Assembly (NCBI GenBank): GCA_963763135.1
Contig: CAVXNJ010000009.1
Location: 186,001-250,000, forward strand
Direction of reading: 5' to 3'
Source of the DNA: JANMZO01 sp963763135
GTDB lineage: Bacteria; Actinomycetota; Acidimicrobiia; Acidimicrobiales; JANYDT01
DNA length: 64,000 bases
In this document: piece after piece, positions 35,026-43,961 of the stretch
Numbering within the stretch: the stretch's first letter is position 1
Layout: the number at the start of each line of letters is the position of its first letter
Notes under the pieces: model-generated
Database searches by the model: none
What the model saw: only the letters and a program-made list of their open reading frames with translations
Told to the model about the DNA's origin: nothing
Made by a program: the position numbers and the translations under genes

Positions 35026-35700
35026 GTGAGTGCGACACACGCCCTGAGCGAGACGGGGACCCCGACCGACACGGGCACGCTGTCCGACGAGGTGTACCGG
35101 CGGCTGCGTCACGCCATCGTGAAGGGCGAGTACCGACCGAATGCTCGCCTCATCGAAGCTGAACTCGCCGAACAACTTCAGGTATCCCGGACGCCGATTC
35201 GAGACTCCCTGCTGCGCCTGGCCGGCGAAGGACTCGTACTCAGCCGACGCCGAGGTTGGGTAGTACGCGAACATACGGCCGACGAAATTGCCGAGATCTA
35301 CGGGGTGCGTCTGGCCCTCGAGGGTTACGCGGCTCGCCTGGCGGCCACGTTGGGCGACGAGGATGCGATAGCGAAGATCGTCAGCGTCCATCAACGGGGG
35401 GCCGATGATCAGGTGCGTGGGGCCCGTGAACGGCTGGTCGACGACAACGACGATCTGCACGACGCGATTATCGACGCGGCCGGCAACGCAAGGTTGAAGG
35501 CGCTCATCAGCCAGTCGTGCGAGTACTTCTTCAACCACCGGGTGGCTGACCTGTACTCCGACACCGAAGCAACGCAGTCCATCGACGAGCACGACGCCGT
35601 TGTAAAGGCAATTGTCGCCCGAGATGGCGACGCCGCGGAGGCGGCCATGCGAAGGCACGTTTCGGAAGCCCTCAGGCTGATTCGCGCGAAGATCCGCTAG
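35026..35700 (+). CDS. GntR-family (FadR/FCD) transcriptional regulator
   Basis: 224 residues from GTG 35026 with GAGGAG seven bases upstream. N-terminal GntR winged helix (LSDEVYRRLRHAIVKGEYRPNARLIEAELAEQLQVSRTPIRDSLLRLAGEGLV) and an all-helical FCD ligand domain with its metal-type residues (DDNDDLHDAII, SIDEHDAVVKAI, RRHVSEAL). Effectors of this class are often acyl-CoAs or organic acids. Given its neighbours, control of branched-chain catabolism is a reasonable guess. Confidence 0.92.
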   Translation: MSATHALSETGTPTDTGTLSDEVYRRLRHAIVKGEYRPNARLIEAELAEQLQVSRTPIRDSLLRLAGEGLVLSRRRGWVVREHTADEIAEIYGVRLALEGYAARLAATLGDEDAIAKIVSVHQRGADDQVRGARERLVDDNDDLHDAIIDAAGNARLKALISQSCEYFFNHRVADLYSDTEATQSIDEHDAVVKAIVARDGDAAEAAMRRHVSEALRLIRAKIR

Positions 35701-35786
35701 CCGGCGCTGGGTCACGTAGTGCCGGCATTCCCTCAGCGTCTCGGGTTGGGCGTAAGGGGAACTGCGCCGCCCGATCTCAGCGATCC

Positions 35787-35808
35787 GGCTCAACGCCGCT
35801 GTTGAGCC
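35787..35808 (+). terminator. hairpin after GntR gene
   Basis: GGCTCAAC/GTTGAGCC perfect 8-bp stem, 6-nt loop, in the 196-bp gap between the GntR stop and the next small gene. Confidence 0.45.
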
Positions 35809-35896
35809 TGAGGTTTCCCCAGGCGCTTGAACGGGTAGTGGTTGGATAGCCGCCGCTGGCAGTTGCTCAGCGAGTGACCAACCGCTAGGAGCACGT

Positions 35897-36229
35897 ATGA
35901 GTCGCACATCATTTCGTCAATGGTTCTACGCCTTCACGGGCGACCGAAAACGCGAAGCCGCTGCGTTGGCGAAGGATGCTGTCGTGGTACACGCACCGAG
36001 CGCCGACGTGGCGGGAGCGGAACCCTCGGAGGATCTGCTCGCCGCGGCCGAACACAGCGTCAGAGCCGCCCATGGCGATCTCGGTATCGAGCTAAGTCGG
36101 GAAACCGGCACCTCGGTGGCCGGCGTCGCTGACATCGCAGCCGTCGAAGATATCCCGCACGCAGAGACACTCGTGGCGGAGACGATCGAAAACCAGCCGG
36201 TGGAGAACCAGTCGGCAGAAGCGAAGTGA
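35897..36229 (+). CDS. hypothetical small protein
   Basis: 110 residues with a good ribosome site (GGAG) before the ATG. A basic N-terminus (MSRTSFRQWFYAFTGDRKREAAALAKD) is followed by an acidic, Ala/Glu/Val-rich tail ending in two ENQ repeats, probably disordered. No domain recognised. Codon use looks like its neighbours, which supports it being real. Confidence 0.65.
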   Translation: MSRTSFRQWFYAFTGDRKREAAALAKDAVVVHAPSADVAGAEPSEDLLAAAEHSVRAAHGDLGIELSRETGTSVAGVADIAAVEDIPHAETLVAETIENQPVENQSAEAK

Positions 36230-36278
36230 CGGGTCACACCAACCCGACACATCCGGCCGGCGGGCGGGAGCACACCCG

Positions 36279-37034
36279 ATGAAACGCAAGCTCATCGCGT
36301 TTGATCTCGACGGCACGCTGGCCGTCTCGAAGTCGCCGGTTTCCGACCGCATGGCGCTGCAACTTCGTCGCCTTCTGGAATCCCACGATGTGTGCGTGAT
36401 TTCCGGCGGTGCGTATCCGCAGTTCAAGACCCAACTCGTTGATCGGCTTGGCGCATGTCCGGCTGCGCTTGCCCGCCTTCACCTCATGCCGGTGAGCGGT
36501 ACGAGCTACTACCGTTTCGACCCCGATAAAACGAGCTGGGTGCTTCAGTACGAAGAGGCCATCGATCCCGCCACACGAACCCGGATCCAGGCGGTGTTGG
36601 CTGAGGAAGCACAGGCGCACTCGCTTTGGGAGGCTCATCCGGCCGGCGAGATCATCGAGGATCGAATCAGTCAGGTCACCTTCTCCGCGCTCGGTCAGCA
36701 CGCAACTCCCGAAGCAAAGGAGGCGTGGGATCCCGACGACTCGAAGAAGTTCCTGCTGCGCGATGCCGTAGCCGCCAAACTTCCCGGGCTCCAGGTGAAA
36801 GTCGGCGGCAGCACGTCAATCGATGTGACCAACGCCGGCGTTGACAAGGGATACGGCATCCGCAAGCTCATGGGGATTCTCGGACTCTCGATGAATGACA
36901 TTCTGTTCTTCGGGGACAAACTCGAAGAAGGCGGAAACGACTATCCGGTCAAAGCCATCGGCGTAGACACGATCGCAGTGGCCGGTTGGGAGCAAACTGC
37001 GGTGGCGGTCGAAGCCATAACGTGTCTGTCGTGA
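36279..37034 (+). CDS. HAD-IIB phosphatase, phosphomannomutase-like
   Basis: 251 residues. Motif I IAFDLDGTLA (Asp9, Asp11), motif II CVISGG, motif III Lys in VTNAGVDKGYG and motif IV FFGDKLEEGGND, with GEIIEDRISQVTFSALGQ in the cap as in eukaryotic-type phosphomannomutases. It may be a sugar phosphatase or phosphomutase; length agrees with PMM (about 250). Its stop lies inside a tandem-repeat tract. Confidence 0.9.
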   Translation: MKRKLIAFDLDGTLAVSKSPVSDRMALQLRRLLESHDVCVISGGAYPQFKTQLVDRLGACPAALARLHLMPVSGTSYYRFDPDKTSWVLQYEEAIDPATRTRIQAVLAEEAQAHSLWEAHPAGEIIEDRISQVTFSALGQHATPEAKEAWDPDDSKKFLLRDAVAAKLPGLQVKVGGSTSIDVTNAGVDKGYGIRKLMGILGLSMNDILFFGDKLEEGGNDYPVKAIGVDTIAVAGWEQTAVAVEAITCLS

Positions 37035-37095
37035 CTCTCGGGTTGTCGTGACTCTCGGTTTGTCGTAACTCTCGAGTTGTCGTAACTCTCGGGTT
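37028..37095 (+). repeat. four tandem 17-bp repeats at the HAD gene stop
   Basis: GTCGTGACTCTCGGGTT, GTCGTGACTCTCGGTTT, GTCGTAACTCTCGAGTT and GTCGTAACTCTCGGGTT follow without gaps. The first contains the TGA stop of the HAD gene. Copies 3 and 4 read TAA at the same place. Confidence 0.95.
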
Positions 37096-37127
37096 TCGTT
37101 GGCCAGCCGGTTTGGGTACACGGATGT

Positions 37128-38126
37128 ATGCCGAACCACGCCCTGTCAAACGACCACCACGACCTTGGGGGCGGATCAGCCGGATCGGCCGGGGCGATGG
37201 GGGATGGATCACCCAACGGACCAGCCCCGACTTGCTCGACGCCAAGCGCTCCGCTGACAACGAAGCGCGTTCTGGTGCTGAACATGTCAGCCGGTACGAA
37301 CGACGCTCCGCTCGACCTGTTCGACGACTTTGAAATTGTGAAGATCGAGCACCTCGACGAATGGCTGGCGTCGGTCGTCATCGACGAGCACCTGCTGGTC
37401 GCCGTTTGGGGCGGGGACGGAAGTTGTCGAGCAGTCGCCGAACATCTGGTTGGCACGGGGGCGCAGATGCTGCCGTGCCCGGGAGGCACCTTCAACCATT
37501 TCGCCCATGCCGCCGAACTGGTGACCGCCGACGATGTGAAGCGAGCTCTAACCAATGGCGAGATTCGCAATGTCGATGTCGGGATGGCAAGCGGCAAGGT
37601 GTTTCTGAACAACGCGAACCTGGGCTGGTACGTCGATCTGGTTGAGCGGCGCGAGCGTTACGAGAAGCGCATGCCGCGGAAGATGGCGAAGCTTCTTTCG
37701 CTGGTGGTGCAGTCCGTACGAATTCACCGGACGTTTGTGACGATCGACGGAATGGATGAACCGGTGTGGATGGTCTGGGTCGGTAACGGCGAATACTCGT
37801 TGGCACCTCGCGAGTTGACGGAACGCGAAGACATGAGCGACGGACTGTTGGATGTCCGAGTGCTGAAGCTGCACCGCCGGATGCCGAAACTACGAGCGTT
37901 CCTGACACTCGTGAGCGGTCGCGCCGAAACCTTCGAAGGACTCGATCGGCGACTCGTTCCGTCGTTCTCGCTTCGGCTGCGCAGGCCGCTGGTGCCGGCG
38001 TCACTCGATGGTGAAGTGATGCGGTTGCAGAATCCGATCGAACTCCACTGTCAGCGAAACGGTCTTCGACTCATCGTACCGAAGCCCGTTGTACCAAACG
38101 GTTCAGAAATGACCTCGAGTGGCTAG
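37128..38126 (+). CDS. diacylglycerol kinase-like lipid kinase
   Basis: 332 residues. The DAGK catalytic core shows VLVLNMSAGTN, the nucleotide loop VAVWGGDGSCRAVAEHLVG and PGGTFNHFAHA, then GMASGKVFLNNANLGWY and the beta-sandwich domain. The first 45 residues are Gly/Ser/Pro-rich and unlike the family, so the true start may be internal. The family phosphorylates diacylglycerol, sphingosine or related lipids. Confidence 0.85.
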   Translation: MPNHALSNDHHDLGGGSAGSAGAMGDGSPNGPAPTCSTPSAPLTTKRVLVLNMSAGTNDAPLDLFDDFEIVKIEHLDEWLASVVIDEHLLVAVWGGDGSCRAVAEHLVGTGAQMLPCPGGTFNHFAHAAELVTADDVKRALTNGEIRNVDVGMASGKVFLNNANLGWYVDLVERRERYEKRMPRKMAKLLSLVVQSVRIHRTFVTIDGMDEPVWMVWVGNGEYSLAPRELTEREDMSDGLLDVRVLKLHRRMPKLRAFLTLVSGRAETFEGLDRRLVPSFSLRLRRPLVPASLDGEVMRLQNPIELHCQRNGLRLIVPKPVVPNGSEMTSSG

Positions 38127-38128
38127 CA

Positions 38129-39670
38129 CTACACAAGTTTGGAGTTGTGGCCTTCCCAGTACTTGTCGCGCAGGAGACGCTTGTAGAGCTTTCCGGTCGG
38201 GTGTCGTGGAAGTTCGGCCTGGAAGTCGACTGAGCGCGGGCACTTGATATCGGCCAGTTGGGCCCGGCAGAACGCGATGAGTTCCTTGGCCAATTCCGGA
38301 CTTGCCTCATTCATGTCGACCAGCTGGACCACAGCTTTGACTTCTTCGCCGAAGTCTTCGTTGGGCACGCCGAACACGGCCACATCGGCGACCTTGGGAT
38401 GCATCGTCAGGACGTTCTCGGCCTCCTGCGGGTAGATGTTCACACCTCCGCTGATGATCATGTTGGCTTTTCGGTCGGTGAGGAACAGGTACCCGTCGGC
38501 GTCGACGTAGCCGATGTCGCCGAGGGTCGACCAGCCCTTCGGGTGCCGGCTTGATGCCGTCTTGTCGGGATCGTTGTGGTACTCGAAGGTTCCGCCACCG
38601 CCGAAATAGATGGTTCCGGGTTCGCCGGTCGGAAGCTCGTTGCCCTCGTCGTCGCAGATATGGAGTTCGTTCGCGATCGCTCGACCGACGCTTCCCGGCT
38701 TCTTCAACCACTCATCGCTCTTGATCATGGTGGACCCGTTGCCTTCGGTGCCGGCGTAGTACTCGAAGAGCACCGGACCCCACCACTCGATCATCTGCTG
38801 CTTGACGGGTATCGGGCACGGAGCAGCCGCATGGATGGCCACCTCCATGCTCGACACGTCGTACTTCGTACGCACCGCGGGGTCCAGCTTCAGCATGCGA
38901 ACGAACATCGTGGGCACCCACTGGCTGTGGGTCACCTTGTATTTGTCGATCAGCGCTAGTGCCTGTTCGGCATCGAAGTGCTCCATGACGATGACCGTCA
39001 TCCCGATCCGAAAACAGTCCATGCAATGACGCAGCGGAGCCGCGTGATACAGGGGCGCGGGCGAGAGGTAGACGCTGTTTTCGGTCATGCCGTAGAAGCC
39101 GCGCAATGTGGGTTCCAGGCTCGGTCCTTCCCCGAGTGGGGCCAGGCTGAGATTGACCTTCACGCCTTTCGGGCGTCCGGTGGTGCCCGAGCTGTAGAGC
39201 ATCGTGAAGCCTTCGGCCTCGTCGGCGATCGGCGTTGTCGGCAGCTCAGCGATGGACTTCTCGAGCGAGTCGTAGCCGTCGATGACGCCGTCGACCATCG
39301 CAAACAACACGACCTTCGGCGACAGGGGTCGGAGCTCGGCGGCCAGTTCGGCCTTTTCCTTCGACGTGAAGAACGCCTTCGCGCCGCAGTCGTTCACGAT
39401 GTACTCGGCCTCGCCCAGGGTCAGACGGCTCGAGATTGCGGTGAACCGGAGCCCGGCACGCTGGGCGGCCCAGCAAATGCGGAAGTACCACGCGTTGTTC
39501 TCCATCAGCAACGCGATGGAGTCACCCTGTTGGATGCCGGCCGATCTCATGAGATGGGCGATGCGGTTCGAGTCTTCCTCGAGTTGGCGGTAGGTGATGG
39601 TCTCCCCGGTGCTCGCCATGATGTAGGCGGGCTTGTCGGGAGTGGCGGCGGCGTGGATTCCTAAGTGCAC
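38129..39670 (-). CDS. acyl-CoA synthetase (AMP-dependent, FadD-like)
   Basis: 513 residues, GTG start. ANL-superfamily motifs: A3 YSSGTTGRPKGV, A5 YYAGTEGNGST, A7/A8 TLGDIGYVDADGYLFLTDRKANMIISGG and A10 PTGKLYKR with the acyl-adenylation Lys. It would activate a carboxylic acid to its CoA thioester and convergently faces the lipid kinase with 2 nt between stops. Confidence 0.93.
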   Translation of the reverse strand: MHLGIHAAATPDKPAYIMASTGETITYRQLEEDSNRIAHLMRSAGIQQGDSIALLMENNAWYFRICWAAQRAGLRFTAISSRLTLGEAEYIVNDCGAKAFFTSKEKAELAAELRPLSPKVVLFAMVDGVIDGYDSLEKSIAELPTTPIADEAEGFTMLYSSGTTGRPKGVKVNLSLAPLGEGPSLEPTLRGFYGMTENSVYLSPAPLYHAAPLRHCMDCFRIGMTVIVMEHFDAEQALALIDKYKVTHSQWVPTMFVRMLKLDPAVRTKYDVSSMEVAIHAAAPCPIPVKQQMIEWWGPVLFEYYAGTEGNGSTMIKSDEWLKKPGSVGRAIANELHICDDEGNELPTGEPGTIYFGGGGTFEYHNDPDKTASSRHPKGWSTLGDIGYVDADGYLFLTDRKANMIISGGVNIYPQEAENVLTMHPKVADVAVFGVPNEDFGEEVKAVVQLVDMNEASPELAKELIAFCRAQLADIKCPRSVDFQAELPRHPTGKLYKRLLRDKYWEGHNSKLV

Positions 39671-39994
39671 GGTACGAGATCGTAAGCGGGTGACGACGGA
39701 GAAGTCACTTCGGCCGTTCGATGCATGGGAAAGGGACGGTTTTAACGTGTCGGAGCCGGCGTCGGCTCATCGTCGGAAGGTGGTCGGTACCCGCACTGTG
39801 ACGTGATCGTCACAACGCGCTCTCTCGGCCCCTTCCCCGGTTGTGAGGAGTTCAGTTGCCGTTCACCGTTACCGGGATGTCGGTGAACCGCTCACTGATC
39901 GCTCGCCGCCTATCCTTGCAACGCCGCTCGGAGCAGCTGCAAGAACCCCGGAGTTTCCGTTGAACCAACTGCGTGCTGTGAATGCGACTCGACG
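39671..39994. other. 324-bp divergent intergenic region
   Basis: It holds the promoters of the acyl-CoA synthetase and the MFS gene. The only structured element seen is the palindrome TGTGACG-TGAT-CGTCACA at 39797-39814, centred 136 bp upstream of the synthetase start. No gene supported. Confidence 0.5.
39797..39814. promoter_or_regulatory. 18-bp palindrome, candidate operator
   Basis: Perfect 7-bp arms TGTGACG/CGTCACA with a 4-bp spacer. The half-sites resemble CRP-family sites, but the spacing is two bases longer than the CRP consensus. Confidence 0.4.
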
Positions 39995-41281
39995 ATGACG
40001 GCGATCGCTGATCCTTCGCAATCGGTTAGCGATGCACCGAGCGGGTCCGAAGTACGGAGCGCGATGTTTGCCACGTACGTGGCATTTGCCGGCTCTGGCA
40101 TGTTCATGTCCTCGTGGGCGTCGCGGATTCCGCAGGTGCGCGACCGACTTCATCTCCAGCCGTCCAAGCTCGGCTTTGTCCTTCTGGCGCTTGCTCTCGG
40201 GGCGGCAACGGCTCTTCCGCTCTCCGGACCGCTGACGACGCGTCTGGGATCTCGTCGGGTCGTCGCATTGATGGCAATCGGATTCGGTGCCGGGGTTGCC
40301 GGTGTCGCGATCGGCTACCGATTGGGCGTGCTGCCGGTTGTTGTGGGTCTGTTTCTCGCCGGCTTCTCTGCCGGTTCATGGGACGTGGCGATGAACGTGC
40401 ACGGAGCACTCGTCGAGCAGCATCTCGGCCGCTCGATCATGTCTCGCTTTCATGCGGGCTTCAGCTTCGGTACCGTGACCGGCGCACTCATAGGTGCGGC
40501 GATGGTGGCCGCGAAGATCTCCGTCACGATTCACCTGATGGCCGTCGCCCTCGTGGTTTCGAGCTGTGTGGTCGTTGCGACGGGAAGGTTCCTGGCCAAC
40601 CATGACGTGCGGCCCGACCCCGCTTCCGACGAGGACTTGAACGGTCGGCAAGAATCGGCCGTCAAGACCGTGGAGGGCGAAGCCCGCCGAGGGGCTTTTG
40701 CCTCGTGGCGCGAACCTCGGACGATCCTCATCGGCGTCTTCGTGCTCGCCTTCGCGTTTGCCGAGGGGGTCGGCAACGACTGGATCGCCGTTGCGCTCAT
40801 CGACAGTTTCAAGACCGCCGAAGCCGTGGGCACGCTCGCCTTTGCGGTGTTCCTGGCGGCCATGACGATGGGGCGATGGTTTGGTCCCGGGCTGCTTGAC
40901 CGATACGGCCGGACGGCCGTGGTGCGCACGTTGGCACTGCTCGGCATCGCAGGAACGCTCGTGTTCGTCGTCGCGCCGTCGGCGTGGCTGGCGTTTGGCG
41001 GGGCCATTCTGTGGGGCCTTGGCGCATCGCTCGGCTTTCCGGTCGGCATGAGTGCCGGCTCCGATGAGCCGGCCCTGGCCGCCGGCCGAGTAAGTGTGAT
41101 CGCATCGATCGGATACTGCGCATTCCTGGCCGGGCCGCCGCTGATCGGATTTCTCGGCGACCACTTCACCGTGCAGCGCGCCGTGGTCACCGTGACGGTC
41201 CTGTTCGCACTGTCGGCCGTGATAGCTCCCGTCGTGCAACCGCTCGCAGCGAACAACGAACCCGAGCGAGACGCTTCGTAG
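39995..41281 (+). CDS. MFS transporter
   Basis: 428 residues with about twelve hydrophobic segments and a charged central loop (PDPASDEDLNGRQESAVKTVEGEARRG, about 205-235) separating the two halves. The segment SWASRIPQVRDRLHLQPSKLGFVLLALALGAATALPLSGPLTTRLGSRRV carries the MFS loop-2/3 motif. It resembles the YbjJ-type subgroup; the substrate is not known. Confidence 0.9.
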   Translation: MTAIADPSQSVSDAPSGSEVRSAMFATYVAFAGSGMFMSSWASRIPQVRDRLHLQPSKLGFVLLALALGAATALPLSGPLTTRLGSRRVVALMAIGFGAGVAGVAIGYRLGVLPVVVGLFLAGFSAGSWDVAMNVHGALVEQHLGRSIMSRFHAGFSFGTVTGALIGAAMVAAKISVTIHLMAVALVVSSCVVVATGRFLANHDVRPDPASDEDLNGRQESAVKTVEGEARRGAFASWREPRTILIGVFVLAFAFAEGVGNDWIAVALIDSFKTAEAVGTLAFAVFLAAMTMGRWFGPGLLDRYGRTAVVRTLALLGIAGTLVFVVAPSAWLAFGGAILWGLGASLGFPVGMSAGSDEPALAAGRVSVIASIGYCAFLAGPPLIGFLGDHFTVQRAVVTVTVLFALSAVIAPVVQPLAANNEPERDAS

Positions 41282-41355
41282 GACTCATGGCCGCCGCGGC
41301 GGTGCTTCGACCTGGGTCCGTGGAACTCCGGTGTCAGCAATCCTATGTGCACGTA

Positions 41356-42090
41356 CTATGAGTTCATCCCGTTCAGCCGTGACGATCGTGGCGAGCGCGC
41401 CGCCCGCTTCGGCCTTTCGGCATCGGCCCCGTTGCTGGCGATCATGGACTGAGCGATGGCCAGGAGCCCGGCCGCCCATGCCTCGAAGGCGGCACCCAGA
41501 TCGAGACGGTCGTGTTCCACCTCATGCGCCACGAAAAGACCGTCGGCGCCCGCCATCGCCAAGGTTGCGAGCAGTCGGATCTGGTCGCGACGAAGTCGAT
41601 CGCCGAACATCCGCCCGTAGGAATCAACGGTGTCGCGCCGCGCGATCTCTCGAACTTCGAGGAATTTGTCGCGCGCCTTCAACGGTTCGGGCCGGCGTTC
41701 CAGCGTGAGCATGAGCCCAAGCCTGAGAAAGTCCGGAGCATCGATGAGCGCCTTCGCGGTGACGCGGAGCGCATCGGTTATCTGCTGGTCGACGTTGCCC
41801 TGGGGGTCTATCGAGGGCGCCGCCTTCATGCCGGCCCGCCAGCGCTCGAAGCTGCGAGCTATGACCGCTGCAATGAGTTCGTCTTTGTTCGCGAAATGCC
41901 AGTAGATCGAGCTGGCGGGAAGCCCGGAACGCTCGGACACCAACGCAATGCTTGTCGCTTCGTATCCGCGCTCTCCGGCGATCTCCGCGGCGGCATCGAG
42001 GATGCGCTGCATGGACTCTTCGCCGTTCGATCGACGCTGTCGAGTGCTACGGGTGCTTACTACTTGTGGAGTCGGATCGTTCTTTCCCAT
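41356..42090 (-). CDS. TetR-family transcriptional regulator
   Basis: 244 residues from ATG 42090, four bases after the stop of the amidohydrolase gene, hence co-transcribed with the aromatic operon. TetR helix-turn-helix: RILDAAAEIAGERGYEATSIALVSERSGLPASSIYWHFANKDELIAAVI. Ligand domain is diverged. Probable target is the palindrome in front of the operon (45191-45210). Confidence 0.92.
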   Translation of the reverse strand: MGKNDPTPQVVSTRSTRQRRSNGEESMQRILDAAAEIAGERGYEATSIALVSERSGLPASSIYWHFANKDELIAAVIARSFERWRAGMKAAPSIDPQGNVDQQITDALRVTAKALIDAPDFLRLGLMLTLERRPEPLKARDKFLEVREIARRDTVDSYGRMFGDRLRRDQIRLLATLAMAGADGLFVAHEVEHDRLDLGAAFEAWAAGLLAIAQSMIASNGADAERPKRAARSPRSSRLNGMNS

Positions 42091-42094
42091 AGGG

Positions 42095-43027
42095 TCAGCC
42101 GTCGGCGGAAAGACGCGGAAAGAGAGTGCGCGCGGCACCGCGGTCGATGGATTCCCGGGTTACGTCATCGAGTGGGTACGACTCGTACATCGACGTGAAT
42201 GCTGCGACAGCGGCATCGGGTGCGTACGGCCAGTCGGACCCGAACAGCACATGGCCGGGCCGGGCGAACGCGAGTAACGAAGGCAGCGCAGTTGGGCTAC
42301 CGGACAGTGCGATGTCGAAGTAGTACCGCCGCAACAACTCTTGACCGTGGCGAGCGTCGCCGCGTGATGATGCTGCGGCCGCGACCCGGTACGCCGCATA
42401 GGGAATGAATCCTCCGGCGTGCGAGAGGATGATCCTGAGATCGGGGCAGCGCTCCACGGTGCCGCTCCGAGCGAGGTTGATCGCTGCTCGGGTCGTGTCG
42501 AGAAGGAAGTCCGCCACGAACGTGGGAATTCCGTCGATGGGCTCCAGTCCGGGCAGTATCGACGGATGCACGAACACCACGGCCTTTCGCTGCTGGAGTT
42601 CGTCGAAGACCGGATCGAACCTGGTGTCGCCCAGATAGATCCCACCGTGGTTGGCGAGCAACACCACACCGTCGGCGCAGAGGACGTCAAAGGCATAGGC
42701 GAGTTCGTTCAACGCGCCGTCGACATCGGGCAGTGGCAGCGTGGCGAAGAACCCGAACCGCCCCGGATGCGCCTTCACCACGTCGGCGGCATAGTCGTTG
42801 ACCGCGCGGGCCATGAATCGCGCGTCGGACCCATCGCCCAGGTGGGTGCCGGGTGTTGATACCGAGAGGATCGAAGTGGCGACGTCGTTTCGATCCATCA
42901 GGAACGTCGCCGCCTCAGCACTCCAATCGGGGATCGGAAGTCCGCCGGCCAACTGGCCCTTCGAACGCAGCCACGTCGCGTACTCGGGCGGTACGACGTG
43001 GTGATGGGTGTCGATGCGCCGACTCAT
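42095..43027 (-). CDS. amidohydrolase-2 family decarboxylase/hydrolase (ACMSD-like)
   Basis: 310 residues. Metal site DTHHHVVPPEY (HxH), later VFVHPS, LSHAGG and FGSDWPYAP (terminal Asp), as in the ACMSD/gamma-resorcylate/LigW decarboxylase group. Its ATG overlaps the extradiol dioxygenase stop (ATGA). Position after a ring-cleavage enzyme suggests it decarboxylates or hydrolyses the ring-fission product. Confidence 0.9.
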   Translation of the reverse strand: MSRRIDTHHHVVPPEYATWLRSKGQLAGGLPIPDWSAEAATFLMDRNDVATSILSVSTPGTHLGDGSDARFMARAVNDYAADVVKAHPGRFGFFATLPLPDVDGALNELAYAFDVLCADGVVLLANHGGIYLGDTRFDPVFDELQQRKAVVFVHPSILPGLEPIDGIPTFVADFLLDTTRAAINLARSGTVERCPDLRIILSHAGGFIPYAAYRVAAAASSRGDARHGQELLRRYYFDIALSGSPTALPSLLAFARPGHVLFGSDWPYAPDAAVAAFTSMYESYPLDDVTRESIDRGAARTLFPRLSADG

Positions 43028-43911
43028 CGAGCACCTCGGGCGTGACCCCAGTCGCTCAGCTGGGAGTAGGTGCGGACTTCCCAGTCGTCATCGTCGATGA
43101 CGATGCCGCCCCAACCGAATTCGAGGCTGAAGCCCGACGGTGTAACTGCGTAGAACGACGTCATCCGGTCGTTTGGATGGTGACCCATGCCCATCATGAT
43201 CCGCACTCCGGCGGCGTGGCAACGGTCGAGGGCGAGGCCGACGTCGTCGAGCGTTGTGGTTTGCACCATCGCGTGGTTGAGTCGTTTGTTGCCGGGCAAC
43301 GCCGCGGTCGCGAGCGAGTGGTGGCGACCGGTGCGGGTATGGAAGAACGTTGCGTCAGCCACGATGCCGGGAGCAAGTTCCTGGCGGATGAAGTCGCTTA
43401 TCCGCAGCCCGAGGATGTCGCGGTAGAACGACACGGTGCCTGCGTAGTCCTTGGACACGGGCAGCAGGTGACCGAATCCGAGAGCCCCGGTCACGAACGT
43501 CCCGACCAGCACCTTGGAACGGAACGGCTGTGACAGGGGAGCGGCGGACGGCCCGAAGGCGAGCTCGTGCCGAAAGCCATTGGGATCCTCAATGCCGAAT
43601 ACGGCCTCAACACTCCTCCGACGCGCGGTCTCGGATCCGAGCTCGGACACGTCGACGCCAGAGCGTCGTGCGCCGTCGACAAAGTCGACGAGGTCGCGTT
43701 CGGTGTCGAACACCCAACCGGCCGCTTTGAGGTCGTCGTCGGGACCGAGTTCGAGCTGCACGCGCATGCGAAGTTCGTCCATGCGGAGATCGAGGCGGTC
43801 GGGGGTTCGCTCTCCGGCCTGAAAACCGATGACATCGGTGGCGAACGTTTCCCAGGTGTCGAGGTTGCTCACCTCGAACACGCAGTAGCCCAGTGTTGCG
43901 ATGCCTTGCAT
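43024..43911 (-). CDS. type I extradiol ring-cleavage dioxygenase
   Basis: 295 residues from ATG 43911 (GGAG six bases upstream). Two vicinal-oxygen-chelate modules; Fe(II) ligands His148 (GFGHLLP), His213 (LNHAMVQ) and Glu264 (SLEFGWGG), with HHSLA and the conserved DYAGTVSFYRDILGLR helix. Similar to BphC/HsaC enzymes that cleave catechols next to the hydroxyls. The substrate is presumably a catechol made by the upstream flavin monooxygenase. Confidence 0.92.
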   Translation of the reverse strand: MQGIATLGYCVFEVSNLDTWETFATDVIGFQAGERTPDRLDLRMDELRMRVQLELGPDDDLKAAGWVFDTERDLVDFVDGARRSGVDVSELGSETARRRSVEAVFGIEDPNGFRHELAFGPSAAPLSQPFRSKVLVGTFVTGALGFGHLLPVSKDYAGTVSFYRDILGLRISDFIRQELAPGIVADATFFHTRTGRHHSLATAALPGNKRLNHAMVQTTTLDDVGLALDRCHAAGVRIMMGMGHHPNDRMTSFYAVTPSGFSLEFGWGGIVIDDDDWEVRTYSQLSDWGHARGAR

Positions 43912-43961
43912 GAATGCTCCTTGTCGCTCGTTATGTTCTGCGGGTGGTCCGGCGGTAAGGC

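Noticed and set aside
37028..37095. Tandem 17-bp repeats as a CRISPR array
   Set aside because: Copies abut with no spacers and no cas genes are near.
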